Below are positions 1-10,324 of a stretch of DNA of 64,000 bases, one piece after another (the first letter of the stretch is position 1; every line of letters starts with the position of its first letter). Source of the DNA: Variovorax ginsengisoli (lineage in GTDB: Bacteria > Pseudomonadota > Gammaproteobacteria > Burkholderiales > Burkholderiaceae_C); NCBI RefSeq assembly GCF_030811835.1, contig NZ_JAUSRO010000006.1:1-64000 (forward strand), given 5' to 3'. Under the pieces are notes generated by a model that saw only the letters and a program-made list of their open reading frames with translations, made no database searches and had not been told where the DNA came from. A program made the position numbers and the translations under genes.

Positions 1-1197
1 GAGACGCAGGAAGTGGCGGGCTCGCCCGACCAGGTCGACCTGACGGTGGAGGTCAAGGAAAAGCCCACGGGCAGCCTGCAACTGGGCGCGGGGTATTCGA
101 ACACCGACAAGGTGTCTCTGACCTTCGGCGTGACTCAAGAGAACGTCTTCGGCTCGGGCAACTACCTCGGGCTGTCGGTAAGCACCAGCTCGTACAACAA
201 GTCGATTTCCCTGACGGCGACCGATCCGTACTTCACGCAGGACGGCATCTCACGCACGGCCTCCGTGTACTACACCACCAGCCGGCCCTATTACGAGGTC
301 GACGGCAACTACAAGCTCGAACACGTGGGCGGATCGATCAAGTTCGGTGTGCCCTTCTCGGAGGTGGACCGGGTCTACTTCGGTGTCGGCCTGGAGAAGT
401 ACCGGTTTGACCCAGGCTCCAACGGCACCACCACGACGGTCGACGGCACCACCTACGACACCGGTGTGCCGCAGGCCTACAGCGATTATTTTGGCTGCGT
501 GCGCAATTCCAGCGGCGTGGTCTCCAATTGCGCCAATGCGGAGGTCTGGGGTGTGCCGCTGACGGTCGGCTGGTCGCGCGACGATCGCGACAGTGCCTTG
601 ATACCCACCAAGGGTCGGCTGCAGTCGGCCAACCTCGAAGTCGGTGCGGGCGGCGACATGCGCTATTTGAAGACCGACTACCAGTACCAGCAGTACTTCC
701 CGATCAACAAGCAGTACACGCTGGCGATCAATGGGCAGCTCGGTTACGCCAAGGCGCTCGCCGGGCAGACCTACCCGGTCTTCAAGAACTTCTATGCCGG
801 CGGCCTGGGTTCGATCCGCGGCTTCGAGAGCAATTCGCTGGGTCCGCAGGACAACGTGACTGACGGCGCACTCGGCGGTACCAAGAAAGCGATTTTCAAC
901 ATGGAGCTGAGCACGCCGTTCCCGGGTGCCGGCAACGACAAGACGCTGAGGCTCTATACGTTCTTCGATGCGGGCAATGTGTTTGCTGAGCGCACCTCGA
1001 CCCAGACCAATGCCCAATGGGATGCGCAGAACAAACTGCGCGCTTCCGTGGGGCTGGGTATCAGCTGGATCTCGCCGCTCGGGCCGCTGCGCCTGGCCTA
1101 CGCAGTGCCTATCAAGTACCAGAAGCTCGACGAGGCCAACAACATCGCGGCCGACCGGACCCAGCGCTTCCAGTTCCAGATCGGCACGTCCTTCTGA
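1..1197 (+). CDS. bamA: Outer membrane assembly factor BamA, 3' part only
   Basis: This is the C-terminal part (398 residues) of an Omp85-family protein; the reading frame is open from base 1, so the gene starts outside the window. BamA is the beta-barrel core of the complex that folds and inserts outer membrane proteins. Visible features are the end of the last POTRA domain (SPDQVDLTVEVKEKPTG), the barrel, the conserved loop-6 type motif GGLGSIRGFESNSLGP near 815-850, and a C-terminal phenylalanine (QIGTSF), the usual beta-signal. In most betaproteobacteria bamA is followed by ompH and lpxD; here a convergent katG follows, so this may be a paralogue or a rearranged locus. The family call is firm; being the essential copy is not shown. 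Confidence 0.9.
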   Translation, partial: ETQEVAGSPDQVDLTVEVKEKPTGSLQLGAGYSNTDKVSLTFGVTQENVFGSGNYLGLSVSTSSYNKSISLTATDPYFTQDGISRTASVYYTTSRPYYEVDGNYKLEHVGGSIKFGVPFSEVDRVYFGVGLEKYRFDPGSNGTTTTVDGTTYDTGVPQAYSDYFGCVRNSSGVVSNCANAEVWGVPLTVGWSRDDRDSALIPTKGRLQSANLEVGAGGDMRYLKTDYQYQQYFPINKQYTLAINGQLGYAKALAGQTYPVFKNFYAGGLGSIRGFESNSLGPQDNVTDGALGGTKKAIFNMELSTPFPGAGNDKTLRLYTFFDAGNVFAERTSTQTNAQWDAQNKLRASVGLGISWISPLGPLRLAYAVPIKYQKLDEANNIAADRTQRFQFQIGTSF

Positions 1198-1204
1198 TGT
1201 CTGC

Positions 1205-1237
1205 CTCGGGAGCCTGGGCAGTGCCTGGGCTCCCGAG
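1205..1237. terminator. Hairpin between convergent bamA and katG
   Basis: A perfect 10-bp inverted repeat, CTCGGGAGCC at 1205-1214 and GGCTCCCGAG at 1228-1237, lies just after the bamA stop and before the katG stop on the other strand. It has no T-run, so it is terminator-like rather than a canonical intrinsic terminator. The position between convergent genes suits a bidirectional terminator. Confidence 0.5.
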
Positions 1238-1258
1238 AGGCAGGTCAAAGGCGTCTGA

Positions 1259-3583
<2,325 letters not shown>

Positions 3584-3680
3584 TCAATGCGTGCGATAGG
3601 ACGGCGGTGATTCGCGTACCTGACCGATAATTCGGCCGCAGTTCCAGACCGTCGGGACTGTGCCGGGTCAGCCACGCTAC

Positions 3681-3713
3681 GTCGAAGCCAACCTTTGTCT
3701 CGAGGACTTCGAC
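3681..3713. repeat. Inverted repeat upstream of the ECF sigma gene
   Basis: GTCGAAG at 3681-3687 and CTTCGAC at 3707-3713 form a perfect 7-bp inverted repeat with a 19-base spacer, ending 28 bases before the proposed GTG start of the sigma factor. It could be an operator or an mRNA hairpin. It does not resemble a Fur box. Confidence 0.35.
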
Positions 3714-3741
3714 TTACCCCTTTTCCGGCCGTGGCCTGCTC

Positions 3742-4296
3742 GTGTTCGAACGCTATTACCGCGAACTGCTGAACTTTCTTGCGCGAAGTGTGCGAGACCG
3801 CGAAACTGCCGCTGAGCTGGCGCAGGAGAGCTTTGCGCGCGTGTACGCCGCGCAGCGAGAAGGCACCACGGTTCGCGATGCGCGCGCGCTGCTCTACAAG
3901 ATCGCCCGCAACCTGGTCACCGATGGCCATCGCCGTGCACAAGCCCACGGTCAGCCGGCCCCATGCGACATATCGGACGATTCGGCCTCGTTCGATGCGC
4001 AGGCCGGCTCCGAATCGCTGGAGCCCGACGTTGCGCTGGCGTCGCGGCAGCGCTTCGAGGCCATCGCTTCGGTCGTCGACACACTTCCGCCGCGCTGCCG
4101 GGAAGCGTTCATGCTCGTCAAGTTCGATGGCTTGACCCATGCGGAGACTGCGGCGCGCATGGGCATTGCAGTCAAAACGGTGGAGATGCAGGTCCAGATC
4201 GCGCTTGAGCTGTGCTGGACGCGGCTCGAGGCATTCGACGGGATCGCGACCGGCGCGCACCCGTCCCGCACACCCCGGCGCCGCTCCGGACAATGA
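3742..4296 (+). CDS. ECF sigma factor, FecI type
   Basis: Extracytoplasmic-function sigma factor of 184 residues. Region 2 is visible at about residues 1-65 (FERYYRELLNFLARSV, then LAQESFARVYA) and region 4 at about 112-160 (LPPRCREAFMLVKFDGLTHAETA, then a helix-turn-helix ending KTVEMQVQ). In the FecI family the sigma factor is held by a FecR protein and released when a TonB receptor binds its iron chelate; the next two genes are exactly those partners. The start is a GTG, because no ATG exists in frame upstream before divergent sequence; region 2 begins at once after it, so a few residues could be missing. The C-terminus is a short basic tail. Confidence 0.9.
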   Translation: MFERYYRELLNFLARSVRDRETAAELAQESFARVYAAQREGTTVRDARALLYKIARNLVTDGHRRAQAHGQPAPCDISDDSASFDAQAGSESLEPDVALASRQRFEAIASVVDTLPPRCREAFMLVKFDGLTHAETAARMGIAVKTVEMQVQIALELCWTRLEAFDGIATGAHPSRTPRRRSGQ

Positions 4297-4375
4297 CGAG
4301 GGCTGCTCATCTTTGCCGCGCCGCCTACAGGGTGCCACGCCGCGGCCGCGTCTACATCTCCAAGAGAATCCCCCC

Positions 4376-5407
4376 ATGTCCGCCACCGCTCCCCCATTGA
4401 AGGACGCTGCCACCGTGCGCCAGCAGGCGCTGGGCTGGTTCGTGCGCCGCCAGGATGCCGCCTGGCGCGGCGAGGATGAGCATGCCTTTCAGGACTGGCT
4501 GGCCGCAAGCCCGACGCATGGCGAGATCTATGCGCAGTGTGCCGCGCAATGGCAGGCTTTCGATGGCATGCCGGCCGATCTGGTGGCGGGCATGCGTCGC
4601 CAACTGGCGCATGACAAGAAGGCCACGCAGGTGCGGGCCGAGCCTGCGCGACGACGCTTTCTCAAGCCCGCCTTTGCGCTGGGCGCAGCTTTCGCCATGG
4701 GTGGCGCAGGCTACGTCGCCTGGCAGCAGATGCTGGCGCAGCCGGTGTGGGTCGAGGCCTTTGCCACCGACCGCGGGCAACAGAAGGAAGTGGCTTTGCC
4801 GGACGGTAGCCGGTTGCGGCTCGATACCACCACGCGCGTCGAAGTCCGGTACTTTCGCGACCGCCGCGAAGTCCATCTGGTGGCAGGCCAGGCTGTGTTC
4901 GCCGTGCAGTCCGATACAAACCGGCCCTTCGATGTGCTCGCCGGCCCCCTGCGCGTCACCGTGGTGGGCACGCGCTTCTCGGTTCGCCACACGCCGGGTC
5001 AGCCGGGTCGCGATGGGGTAAGCGTGGCGGTGGAGGAGGGCAAGGTCAGGGTGGCGCGTGCCGATTCGGCTGCCTATGGTGCGGTTTATCTCATCGCGGG
5101 TCAGCGCGTCGGAAGCGATCCCGCGGGCGTGCTCGGCCCGGTTCATCCGGTTTCGGTCGAAGGCATCGCTCCCTGGCGTGAGCAGCGCATCAGCTTCGTC
5201 GATGTCCGGCTGGACCAAGCGTTGGCCGAACTGGCGCGCTATGGCGACACCGGGCTTGTGATCCACGACGCCGATGTGGCGGCGTTGCGCCTGAGCGGCA
5301 CCTTCGATCCATTGAACCGGGCCACGCTTCGGCTGGCGCTTCCGCGCGTGCTGCCCGTGCGCCTGGTCGACCAGGGTGCCATGACCGAGGTGCGGCCCGC
5401 ACATTGA
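4376..5407 (+). CDS. FecR-family anti-sigma / signal transducer
   Basis: 343-residue inner-membrane protein expected to relay the receptor signal to the sigma factor encoded upstream. Residues 10-60 match the N-terminal cytoplasmic DUF4880 domain (LGWFVRRQDAAWRGEDEHAF, WLAASPTHGE). One membrane helix is visible at about 95-116, then the periplasmic FecR domain at about 130-235, and a C-terminal STN-like/DUF4974 segment. The ATG at 4376 was chosen because family similarity starts there; the frame is open further upstream but overlaps the sigma gene. The 79-base gap to the sigma gene supports one operon. Confidence 0.92.
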   Translation: MSATAPPLKDAATVRQQALGWFVRRQDAAWRGEDEHAFQDWLAASPTHGEIYAQCAAQWQAFDGMPADLVAGMRRQLAHDKKATQVRAEPARRRFLKPAFALGAAFAMGGAGYVAWQQMLAQPVWVEAFATDRGQQKEVALPDGSRLRLDTTTRVEVRYFRDRREVHLVAGQAVFAVQSDTNRPFDVLAGPLRVTVVGTRFSVRHTPGQPGRDGVSVAVEEGKVRVARADSAAYGAVYLIAGQRVGSDPAGVLGPVHPVSVEGIAPWREQRISFVDVRLDQALAELARYGDTGLVIHDADVAALRLSGTFDPLNRATLRLALPRVLPVRLVDQGAMTEVRPAH

Positions 5408-5545
5408 GCCGCGCGCGCAGTGCTCGCCTCTGGGAATCTGCCGCGATTCTGGGTAAACGATTCTTTTTCGTAAGAACTACAGGGTCACGGGTGTTTTCTG
5501 CGTCTTCCCAAGTAGTACCTGTTTTGCTATTTGGAGAATCCCTGA

Positions 5546-7984
5546 ATGAATCGCCTTCTGATGCGACCTGCACCCGTCGCTCTGGCACTGGCCATCGCCT
5601 TCTGCACACCCTTGGTTCACGCCCAAACCGGCAGCGCGGCCACCTCGATGCCGATCCACATTGCTGCCCAGCCGCTGGCACAGGCGCTCAACGACTGGGC
5701 CCGGCAAACGCGCATCCAGTTGGCTGTCCAGCAGGATGCGGTGGCCGGCAAGGCCGCACCCGCGGTATCGGGACATCTGAGCCCTCGCCAGGCGCTCGAT
5801 CGCCTGCTCGTGGGAAGCGGACTCATCGGGCGCTTCGAGGGCAATCTGGTGACGGTCGAGCGCGTGCCCGATGGCGACGCCAGGTCGTCCAAGGAAACAC
5901 TGTCGGAAGTCACCGTCACTGCGGCTGCCGAACGCGGCACCGGCACGGAGGGCACGGGCTCTTACACGACGCATGCGGTCACGGTCGGGAAGGGCGAGCA
6001 GGCGCTCAAAGACATCCCGCAATCGATCAGCGTTGTGACGCGTCAGCTGATGGACGAACAGCGGTTGAGCACCGTCTACGAAACTCTGGCGAGCACGACC
6101 GGCATCACGCTCGCGCAGAGCCCGCAGGGCGGCAAGTACATCTATTCACGCGGCTTCGACCTGACGACAGTGCAGTTCGACGGCGTGCCCCTGAACCGGG
6201 GCATGTACGGTCGTGCCAGCAACTTTGGCGCGAACATGGCCATCTACGACCGTGCCGAAGTGCTGCGCGGTGCGGCCGGCCTGCTGCAGGGCGAAGGCAA
6301 TCCGGGCGGTGCCGTGAACCTGGTGCGCAAGCGCCCTCTCGCGACGCCCGAGGTCAGCATGGAGATGCGCGCTGGTTCGTGGGATCGCTATGGTGTCCAG
6401 TTGGACGCCAGCGGCGCGCTCAACGCTGAGGGCACGCTGCGCGGCCGGGCGCTGGTCGACGTCGACGATCAGCACTCCTTCATCGACCAGGTGAACAGCC
6501 ACAACAGCACCTTCTACGGCACGCTGGAATACGACGTGTCTGCGGCTACCAAAGTGAGCATCGGCGCCAGTTCGGAAGAGGTGAAGGGCCGACCCTTCCT
6601 GAACGGCCTGCCGCGCTACAGCACGGGTGACGACCTGCAACTGCCCCGTTCGACCTATTTCGGCTCGACCTGGAGCCGCCAGGACAGCACCAACCGAGGT
6701 CTGTATTTCGACCTGGCGCATGCGTTCAACGACGACTGGAAGCTCAAGCTCACGGCCGTGCACGTCGCCGAAGACCACAACCTGAAGTACGCCGGCGTCA
6801 ACCGTGCTGTGAACCCGGCCCTGATGCAGAGCGCGAACATCGTCGCGCGTTCGATCGCCGACATCGATGCCTCGGGCATCGATGCGCAGCTCACGGGCCA
6901 GTTCGATGCAGGGGGGCGCCGCCACGAGCTTGTCAGCGGGCTGGGCTACACCCGAACCACCAACGACACCATCTACGGCTACAGGACCAACTACAACATC
7001 TTCAACGTCGGCAGCTACAACCCGGCCATTCGGGAGCCCTCGGACCAGGAGATCTATGCGAGCACCAAGGAAGCCCGTGAGGGCAAGGCGCAGCAGTTCG
7101 GCATCTACAACGCATTGCGACTGCAACTGAGCGATCCGCTCAAGCTGATCGTCGGTGCTCGCGTGAGCTGGTTCCGTACGCGCTGGGACACCATCACCAC
7201 CGGCACCTCGCCTTCCACGTCGCTCACGGACAGCCGCGAGAACGCCAAGGTCAACCCCTATGCCGGCTTGGTGTACGCGCTGAACCCGCAATGGTCGGCC
7301 TATGTGAGCTATGCCGACATCTTCAAGCCGCAGACCGAACAGAATGCGGCGGGTGAATTGCTCCAGCCTATGGTGGGCGCGAACTACGAGGCAGGCCTCA
7401 AGGGCGAACTGATGGACGGCCGCGTCAACACCTCGCTGGCCTTCTTCCGTATCGACCAGAACCACCGCGCGCAGGAAGACTACAGCTCCGGCCCCACCTG
7501 CCGCAGCGACTACTACTGCTACACCGACGCAGGCAAGGTGCGCAGCCAGGGCGTCGATGCCGAAGTAAGCGGCGAGGTGACGCGCCGATGGAATGTCTTC
7601 GCCGGCTACACCTTCACCCGCACCAGGTACCTCAAGGATGTCGCCAGCGAAGGGCAGGCCTTCAACACCTACACGCCCAAGCACATGCTGCGGCTGTGGA
7701 CCACCTACCAACTGCCGGGCGCGCTGAGTGCCGTGACGCTGGGCGGCGGCGTGAGCGCGCAGAGCGCCAGCTATCGGCAGATCGGAACGGTGCAAGCCGA
7801 CATGCCAGGGCGTGCGGTCTGGAACGCCTATGCCAAGTACCAGATCAACCGCCACTGGTCGGCCACGCTGAACCTCAACAACGTCTTTGACAAGGTCTAC
7901 TACAGCTCGATCACGGCGCTTGTCAATGGCAGCTACTACGGCGATCCCCGTCACGTGATGCTGACGCTGCGCGGCACGTTCTGA
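5546..7984 (+). CDS. TonB-dependent siderophore receptor with signalling domain
   Basis: 812-residue outer membrane receptor of the FpvA/FecA/FhuE type. Residues 1-26 are a clear signal peptide (cleavage after LVHA). Residues about 35-107 form an STN (secretin/TonB N-terminal) signalling domain, the part that contacts FecR; a TonB-box-like EVTVTA lies at 121-126. The plug begins near 145 (IPQSISVVTRQLM) and the barrel ends with a terminal Phe (MLTLRGTF). With the upstream sigma and FecR genes it makes a complete cell-surface-signalling set. The substrate cannot be told from sequence alone; no siderophore biosynthesis genes are in the window, so it may take up a foreign siderophore. Confidence 0.94.
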   Translation: MNRLLMRPAPVALALAIAFCTPLVHAQTGSAATSMPIHIAAQPLAQALNDWARQTRIQLAVQQDAVAGKAAPAVSGHLSPRQALDRLLVGSGLIGRFEGNLVTVERVPDGDARSSKETLSEVTVTAAAERGTGTEGTGSYTTHAVTVGKGEQALKDIPQSISVVTRQLMDEQRLSTVYETLASTTGITLAQSPQGGKYIYSRGFDLTTVQFDGVPLNRGMYGRASNFGANMAIYDRAEVLRGAAGLLQGEGNPGGAVNLVRKRPLATPEVSMEMRAGSWDRYGVQLDASGALNAEGTLRGRALVDVDDQHSFIDQVNSHNSTFYGTLEYDVSAATKVSIGASSEEVKGRPFLNGLPRYSTGDDLQLPRSTYFGSTWSRQDSTNRGLYFDLAHAFNDDWKLKLTAVHVAEDHNLKYAGVNRAVNPALMQSANIVARSIADIDASGIDAQLTGQFDAGGRRHELVSGLGYTRTTNDTIYGYRTNYNIFNVGSYNPAIREPSDQEIYASTKEAREGKAQQFGIYNALRLQLSDPLKLIVGARVSWFRTRWDTITTGTSPSTSLTDSRENAKVNPYAGLVYALNPQWSAYVSYADIFKPQTEQNAAGELLQPMVGANYEAGLKGELMDGRVNTSLAFFRIDQNHRAQEDYSSGPTCRSDYYCYTDAGKVRSQGVDAEVSGEVTRRWNVFAGYTFTRTRYLKDVASEGQAFNTYTPKHMLRLWTTYQLPGALSAVTLGGGVSAQSASYRQIGTVQADMPGRAVWNAYAKYQINRHWSATLNLNNVFDKVYYSSITALVNGSYYGDPRHVMLTLRGTF

Positions 7985-8000
7985 GACACGGACAAGGCCA

Positions 8001-9911
8001 ATGAAGAGCGGCTTCAGGCAGTCGATGGCGTGGCTGCACACATGGTGCGGCCTCACGGCCGGCTGGGTTCTTTGCGCCATCTTCCTGACGGGCACGCTGA
8101 GCGTTTTTCGAGACCCGATCACGCAATGGATGACGGCCAAACCGGTCCTGTCGTCCACGGATGCGGCCGGGGCCGGCGTCGATATGGCCGTCGATCGCGC
8201 GGCCGCGTATCTGGCACGGGTGGCGCCCGAGGCGCGCTTCTGGCGCATCGAGCTTGCGTCGCGGCCAGGCAAGGCCATCGAAATGACGTGGCGCTCCGGC
8301 AAGACCGACCTGCAGGCGGCCATGCACCCTGACACGGGCGAGATCCTGCCGCAGCCCTGGGGCCGCAAGACCGAAGGTGGCCGGCATTTCATGTCCTTCC
8401 ACTACACGCTGCATGGCGGCACGGCGGGCTATTGGGTGGTGGGCTGGCTGTCAATGTGCATGTTGGTCGCGCTGGTGTCCGGTGTGGTCGTGCATCGTCG
8501 GATATTCAAGGACTTCTTCACCTTCCGCGTCGGCCGGGGACAGCGCTCATGGCTGGACGCCCACAACGTCACCGCCGTGCTCACGCTGCCTTTCCTGTTC
8601 ATGATCGTCTACACAGGCTTGGCCTTCTTCTACACCAGCTATCTGCCGTGGCCATTGCGCGCGGTGTACGGCATGGACGCCCAAGCCTATGACCGGTTTC
8701 AGTCGGAGCTCGACCACCACACCCCGCTGCGCGCACGGCCCCGCAGCGGAACGACGGCCACGCTGCACGCGCTTGCGCCGCTGCGCCAGACGGCGCAGTC
8801 GCTCATCGGCCGGCCCGTGCGCCGGATCGTGATCGAGCAGCCCGGCGACACGAACATGCGGGTGCGCATGTTCGGCAGTACAGAGAGTCGCACGTTGGCC
8901 GAGGCGACCTTGCTCAATCCCGTGGGCATGGTGGCTTTCGACGGCGTGACCGGCGCCGTGCTGCACGTGCAGCAACCGACGCCGCCCACCGCCTTCTCAA
9001 GCGAGCAGATCCATGGCGTCATCGAAGCGCTTCATCTGGTGCGCTTCGGCGGCTGGCCGTTGAAGTGGCTCTACTTCATCAGCGGCCTGATGGGCACGGC
9101 GATGATGGCCACCGGTACCGTCCTGTTCATGGTCAAGCGCCGCAGGAAAAGCGAGATGGAGTTCGGGGCCGCCACGGCCACGGTCTATCGCCTCGTAGAG
9201 GCACTCACCGTCAGTGCCCTGGCCGGCATCTGCGTGGCGTGCATTGCCTATCTCTACGCCAACCGGTGGTTGCCGGCGGCGATGCCCGCGCGTGACGTGT
9301 GGGAGATCCGGGCCTTCCTGGGCGTATGGGCCCTCACGCTGCTGCACGCAGGGGCGCGGCCGCCTGCGCGCGCCTGGGTCGAGCAGCTGTCGCTGGCTGC
9401 CATGCTCTGCCTGACGCTGCCGCTGCTCAATTTTTCGACCACACGACAGCATCTGGGCTCCTACCTGGCGATAGGGGATTGGCAGCGCGGCGGTGTCGAG
9501 CTGGTCACGCTCGGACTGGGGGCCGTCATGGCCGGGGCGGCCTGGCAGGTACACCGTGGGTGGTCCGGCGAGCCGGCGCCCGTCGCCCGCAACGAGCGAA
9601 CAAGTCCAAGCCGCCCTGCGGTTGCCATGCGCGACCGTTGGGCCGTGCTGGGACGTGTGTTCGCCGCCAGCATCGGTGGGTACGGTGCGGTCGCGCTGCT
9701 TGCGGCGGCCGCGGCCATCGCATTGCCACGCTGGACCGACATGTCGCGTGCCGATGGCGTGCTCGTCGCGACGCTGTTGGGTTTTGTCTTTTACACGGCG
9801 GTGGGCATCTGGGCGTTCAGCGTTCGACAGGCAGTGGCCGTCTGGCGCGGCCTGGCCCTGGTCAGCGCCGCTTGCGCTACATTGCTGGCTCTTTTTCGGG
9901 ACTGGCGATGA
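8001..9911 (+). CDS. PepSY-associated membrane protein, likely iron-uptake reductase partner
   Basis: 636-residue polytopic membrane protein. Helices are visible at about residues 14-36, 147-170, 199-219, 352-372, 402-420 and several more to the C-terminus, with a large periplasmic segment between the first and second helix. The N-terminal pattern (MAWLHTWCGLTAGWVL) is typical of the PepSY-associated TM helix family found beside TonB siderophore receptors, and members are thought to reduce or help release iron in the periplasm. It starts 16 bases after the receptor stop with an AAGG element before the ATG, so it is very probably cotranscribed. The enzymatic role is inferred from context, not from a catalytic motif. 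Confidence 0.88.
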   Translation: MKSGFRQSMAWLHTWCGLTAGWVLCAIFLTGTLSVFRDPITQWMTAKPVLSSTDAAGAGVDMAVDRAAAYLARVAPEARFWRIELASRPGKAIEMTWRSGKTDLQAAMHPDTGEILPQPWGRKTEGGRHFMSFHYTLHGGTAGYWVVGWLSMCMLVALVSGVVVHRRIFKDFFTFRVGRGQRSWLDAHNVTAVLTLPFLFMIVYTGLAFFYTSYLPWPLRAVYGMDAQAYDRFQSELDHHTPLRARPRSGTTATLHALAPLRQTAQSLIGRPVRRIVIEQPGDTNMRVRMFGSTESRTLAEATLLNPVGMVAFDGVTGAVLHVQQPTPPTAFSSEQIHGVIEALHLVRFGGWPLKWLYFISGLMGTAMMATGTVLFMVKRRRKSEMEFGAATATVYRLVEALTVSALAGICVACIAYLYANRWLPAAMPARDVWEIRAFLGVWALTLLHAGARPPARAWVEQLSLAAMLCLTLPLLNFSTTRQHLGSYLAIGDWQRGGVELVTLGLGAVMAGAAWQVHRGWSGEPAPVARNERTSPSRPAVAMRDRWAVLGRVFAASIGGYGAVALLAAAAAIALPRWTDMSRADGVLVATLLGFVFYTAVGIWAFSVRQAVAVWRGLALVSAACATLLALFRDWR

Positions 9912-9943
9912 TCGGCCGTCAACCTGTCGCAGGCCTGCCCATG

Positions 9944-9975
9944 AAAAAGCCTGCTATCGAGAAATAGCAGGCTTT
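9944..9975 (-). terminator. Intrinsic terminator of the tRNA-Asn transcript
   Basis: On the minus strand AAAGCCTGCTAT pairs with ATAGCAGGCTTT (12 bp, 6-base loop; arms 9946-9957 and 9964-9975) and is followed by a T-run. It lies 22 bases after the 3' end of tRNA-Asn. Its other strand could also stop the PepSY gene transcript. Confidence 0.85.
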
Positions 9976-9997
9976 CCAGTGGCCTTGCGGCCTGAAG

Positions 9998-10073
9998 TGG
10001 CTCCTCGACCTGGGCTCGAACCAGGGACCTACGGATTAACAGTCCGGCGCTCTACCAACTGAGCTATCGAGGA
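9998..10073 (-). tRNA. tRNA-Asn (anticodon GUU)
   Basis: On the minus strand the gene folds into a standard cloverleaf: acceptor TCCTCGA/TCGAGGA, D arm GCTC-AGTTGGTA-GAGC, anticodon arm CCGGA-CTGTTAA-TCCGT with anticodon GTT, T arm CCTGG-TTCGAGC-CCAGG, discriminator G and an encoded CCA. It is 76 nt including CCA. An intrinsic terminator follows closely, so it appears to be a single-gene unit. Confidence 0.97.
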
Positions 10074-10085
10074 ATATTTGGGTTT

Positions 10086-10126
10086 GAAGCGGTAGAACCG
10101 CTTCGCTTGCGGCGGAGCCTGCAAGC
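10086..10126. repeat. Two adjoining hairpins upstream of tRNA-Asn
   Basis: GAAGCGGT-aga-ACCGCTTC (10086-10104) and GCTTGC-(10 nt)-GCAAGC (10105-10126) lie side by side. On the minus strand they fall in the 5' leader of tRNA-Asn; on the plus strand they lie about 200 bases before the DUF3683 gene. They could be tRNA precursor processing structures. No function can be assigned. Confidence 0.4.
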
Positions 10127-10148
10127 AGTGGCGAAGATGTTTCGCGGC

Positions 10149-10158
10149 ACAAATGATA
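10149..10158 (-). promoter_or_regulatory. Possible -10 region for tRNA-Asn
   Basis: Read on the minus strand this is TATCATTTGT, with TATCAT as a -10-like hexamer about 80 bases upstream of the tRNA. No good -35 hexamer is visible. The same ten bases occur before the receiver-protein gene at 34450-34459, also on the minus strand. Confidence 0.3.
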
Positions 10159-10269
10159 GCCGATATTCCGACGTTTTCTGCCGGCGAACGTCAGATGGGA
10201 TGCAGAAAGTGCGAACACGGGGCTGCCCATCGCCAAGTCCCCATGCCACACGACGATCGCGGGGTCGCC

Positions 10270-10275
10270 TAAAAT
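10270..10275 (+). promoter_or_regulatory. -10-like hexamer before the DUF3683 gene
   Basis: TAAAAT stands out in GC-rich surroundings. Transcription from it would begin near 10282, which argues for translation from the ATG at 10325 rather than the in-frame ATG at 10274. No clear -35 element was seen. Confidence 0.35.
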
Positions 10276-10324
10276 GCCCGGCCCGGCAATGGGCGCGCAG
10301 CGTCCGGCCGAGGCGCCCATCCCG

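Noticed and set aside
3584..3741. Fur box before the ECF sigma factor
   Set aside because: GATAAT at 3626-3631 is the only A/T-rich core, without the repeated GATAAT hexamers a Fur site needs.
6146..8392. A 748-codon minus-strand frame across the TonB receptor and PepSY genes
   Set aside because: It crosses two well-supported genes and shows no domain; it is an antisense shadow.
10274..10324. Earlier ATG for the DUF3683 gene at 10274
   Set aside because: It overlaps the TAAAAT promoter-like box, has no ribosome site, and would add 17 residues unlike the family.
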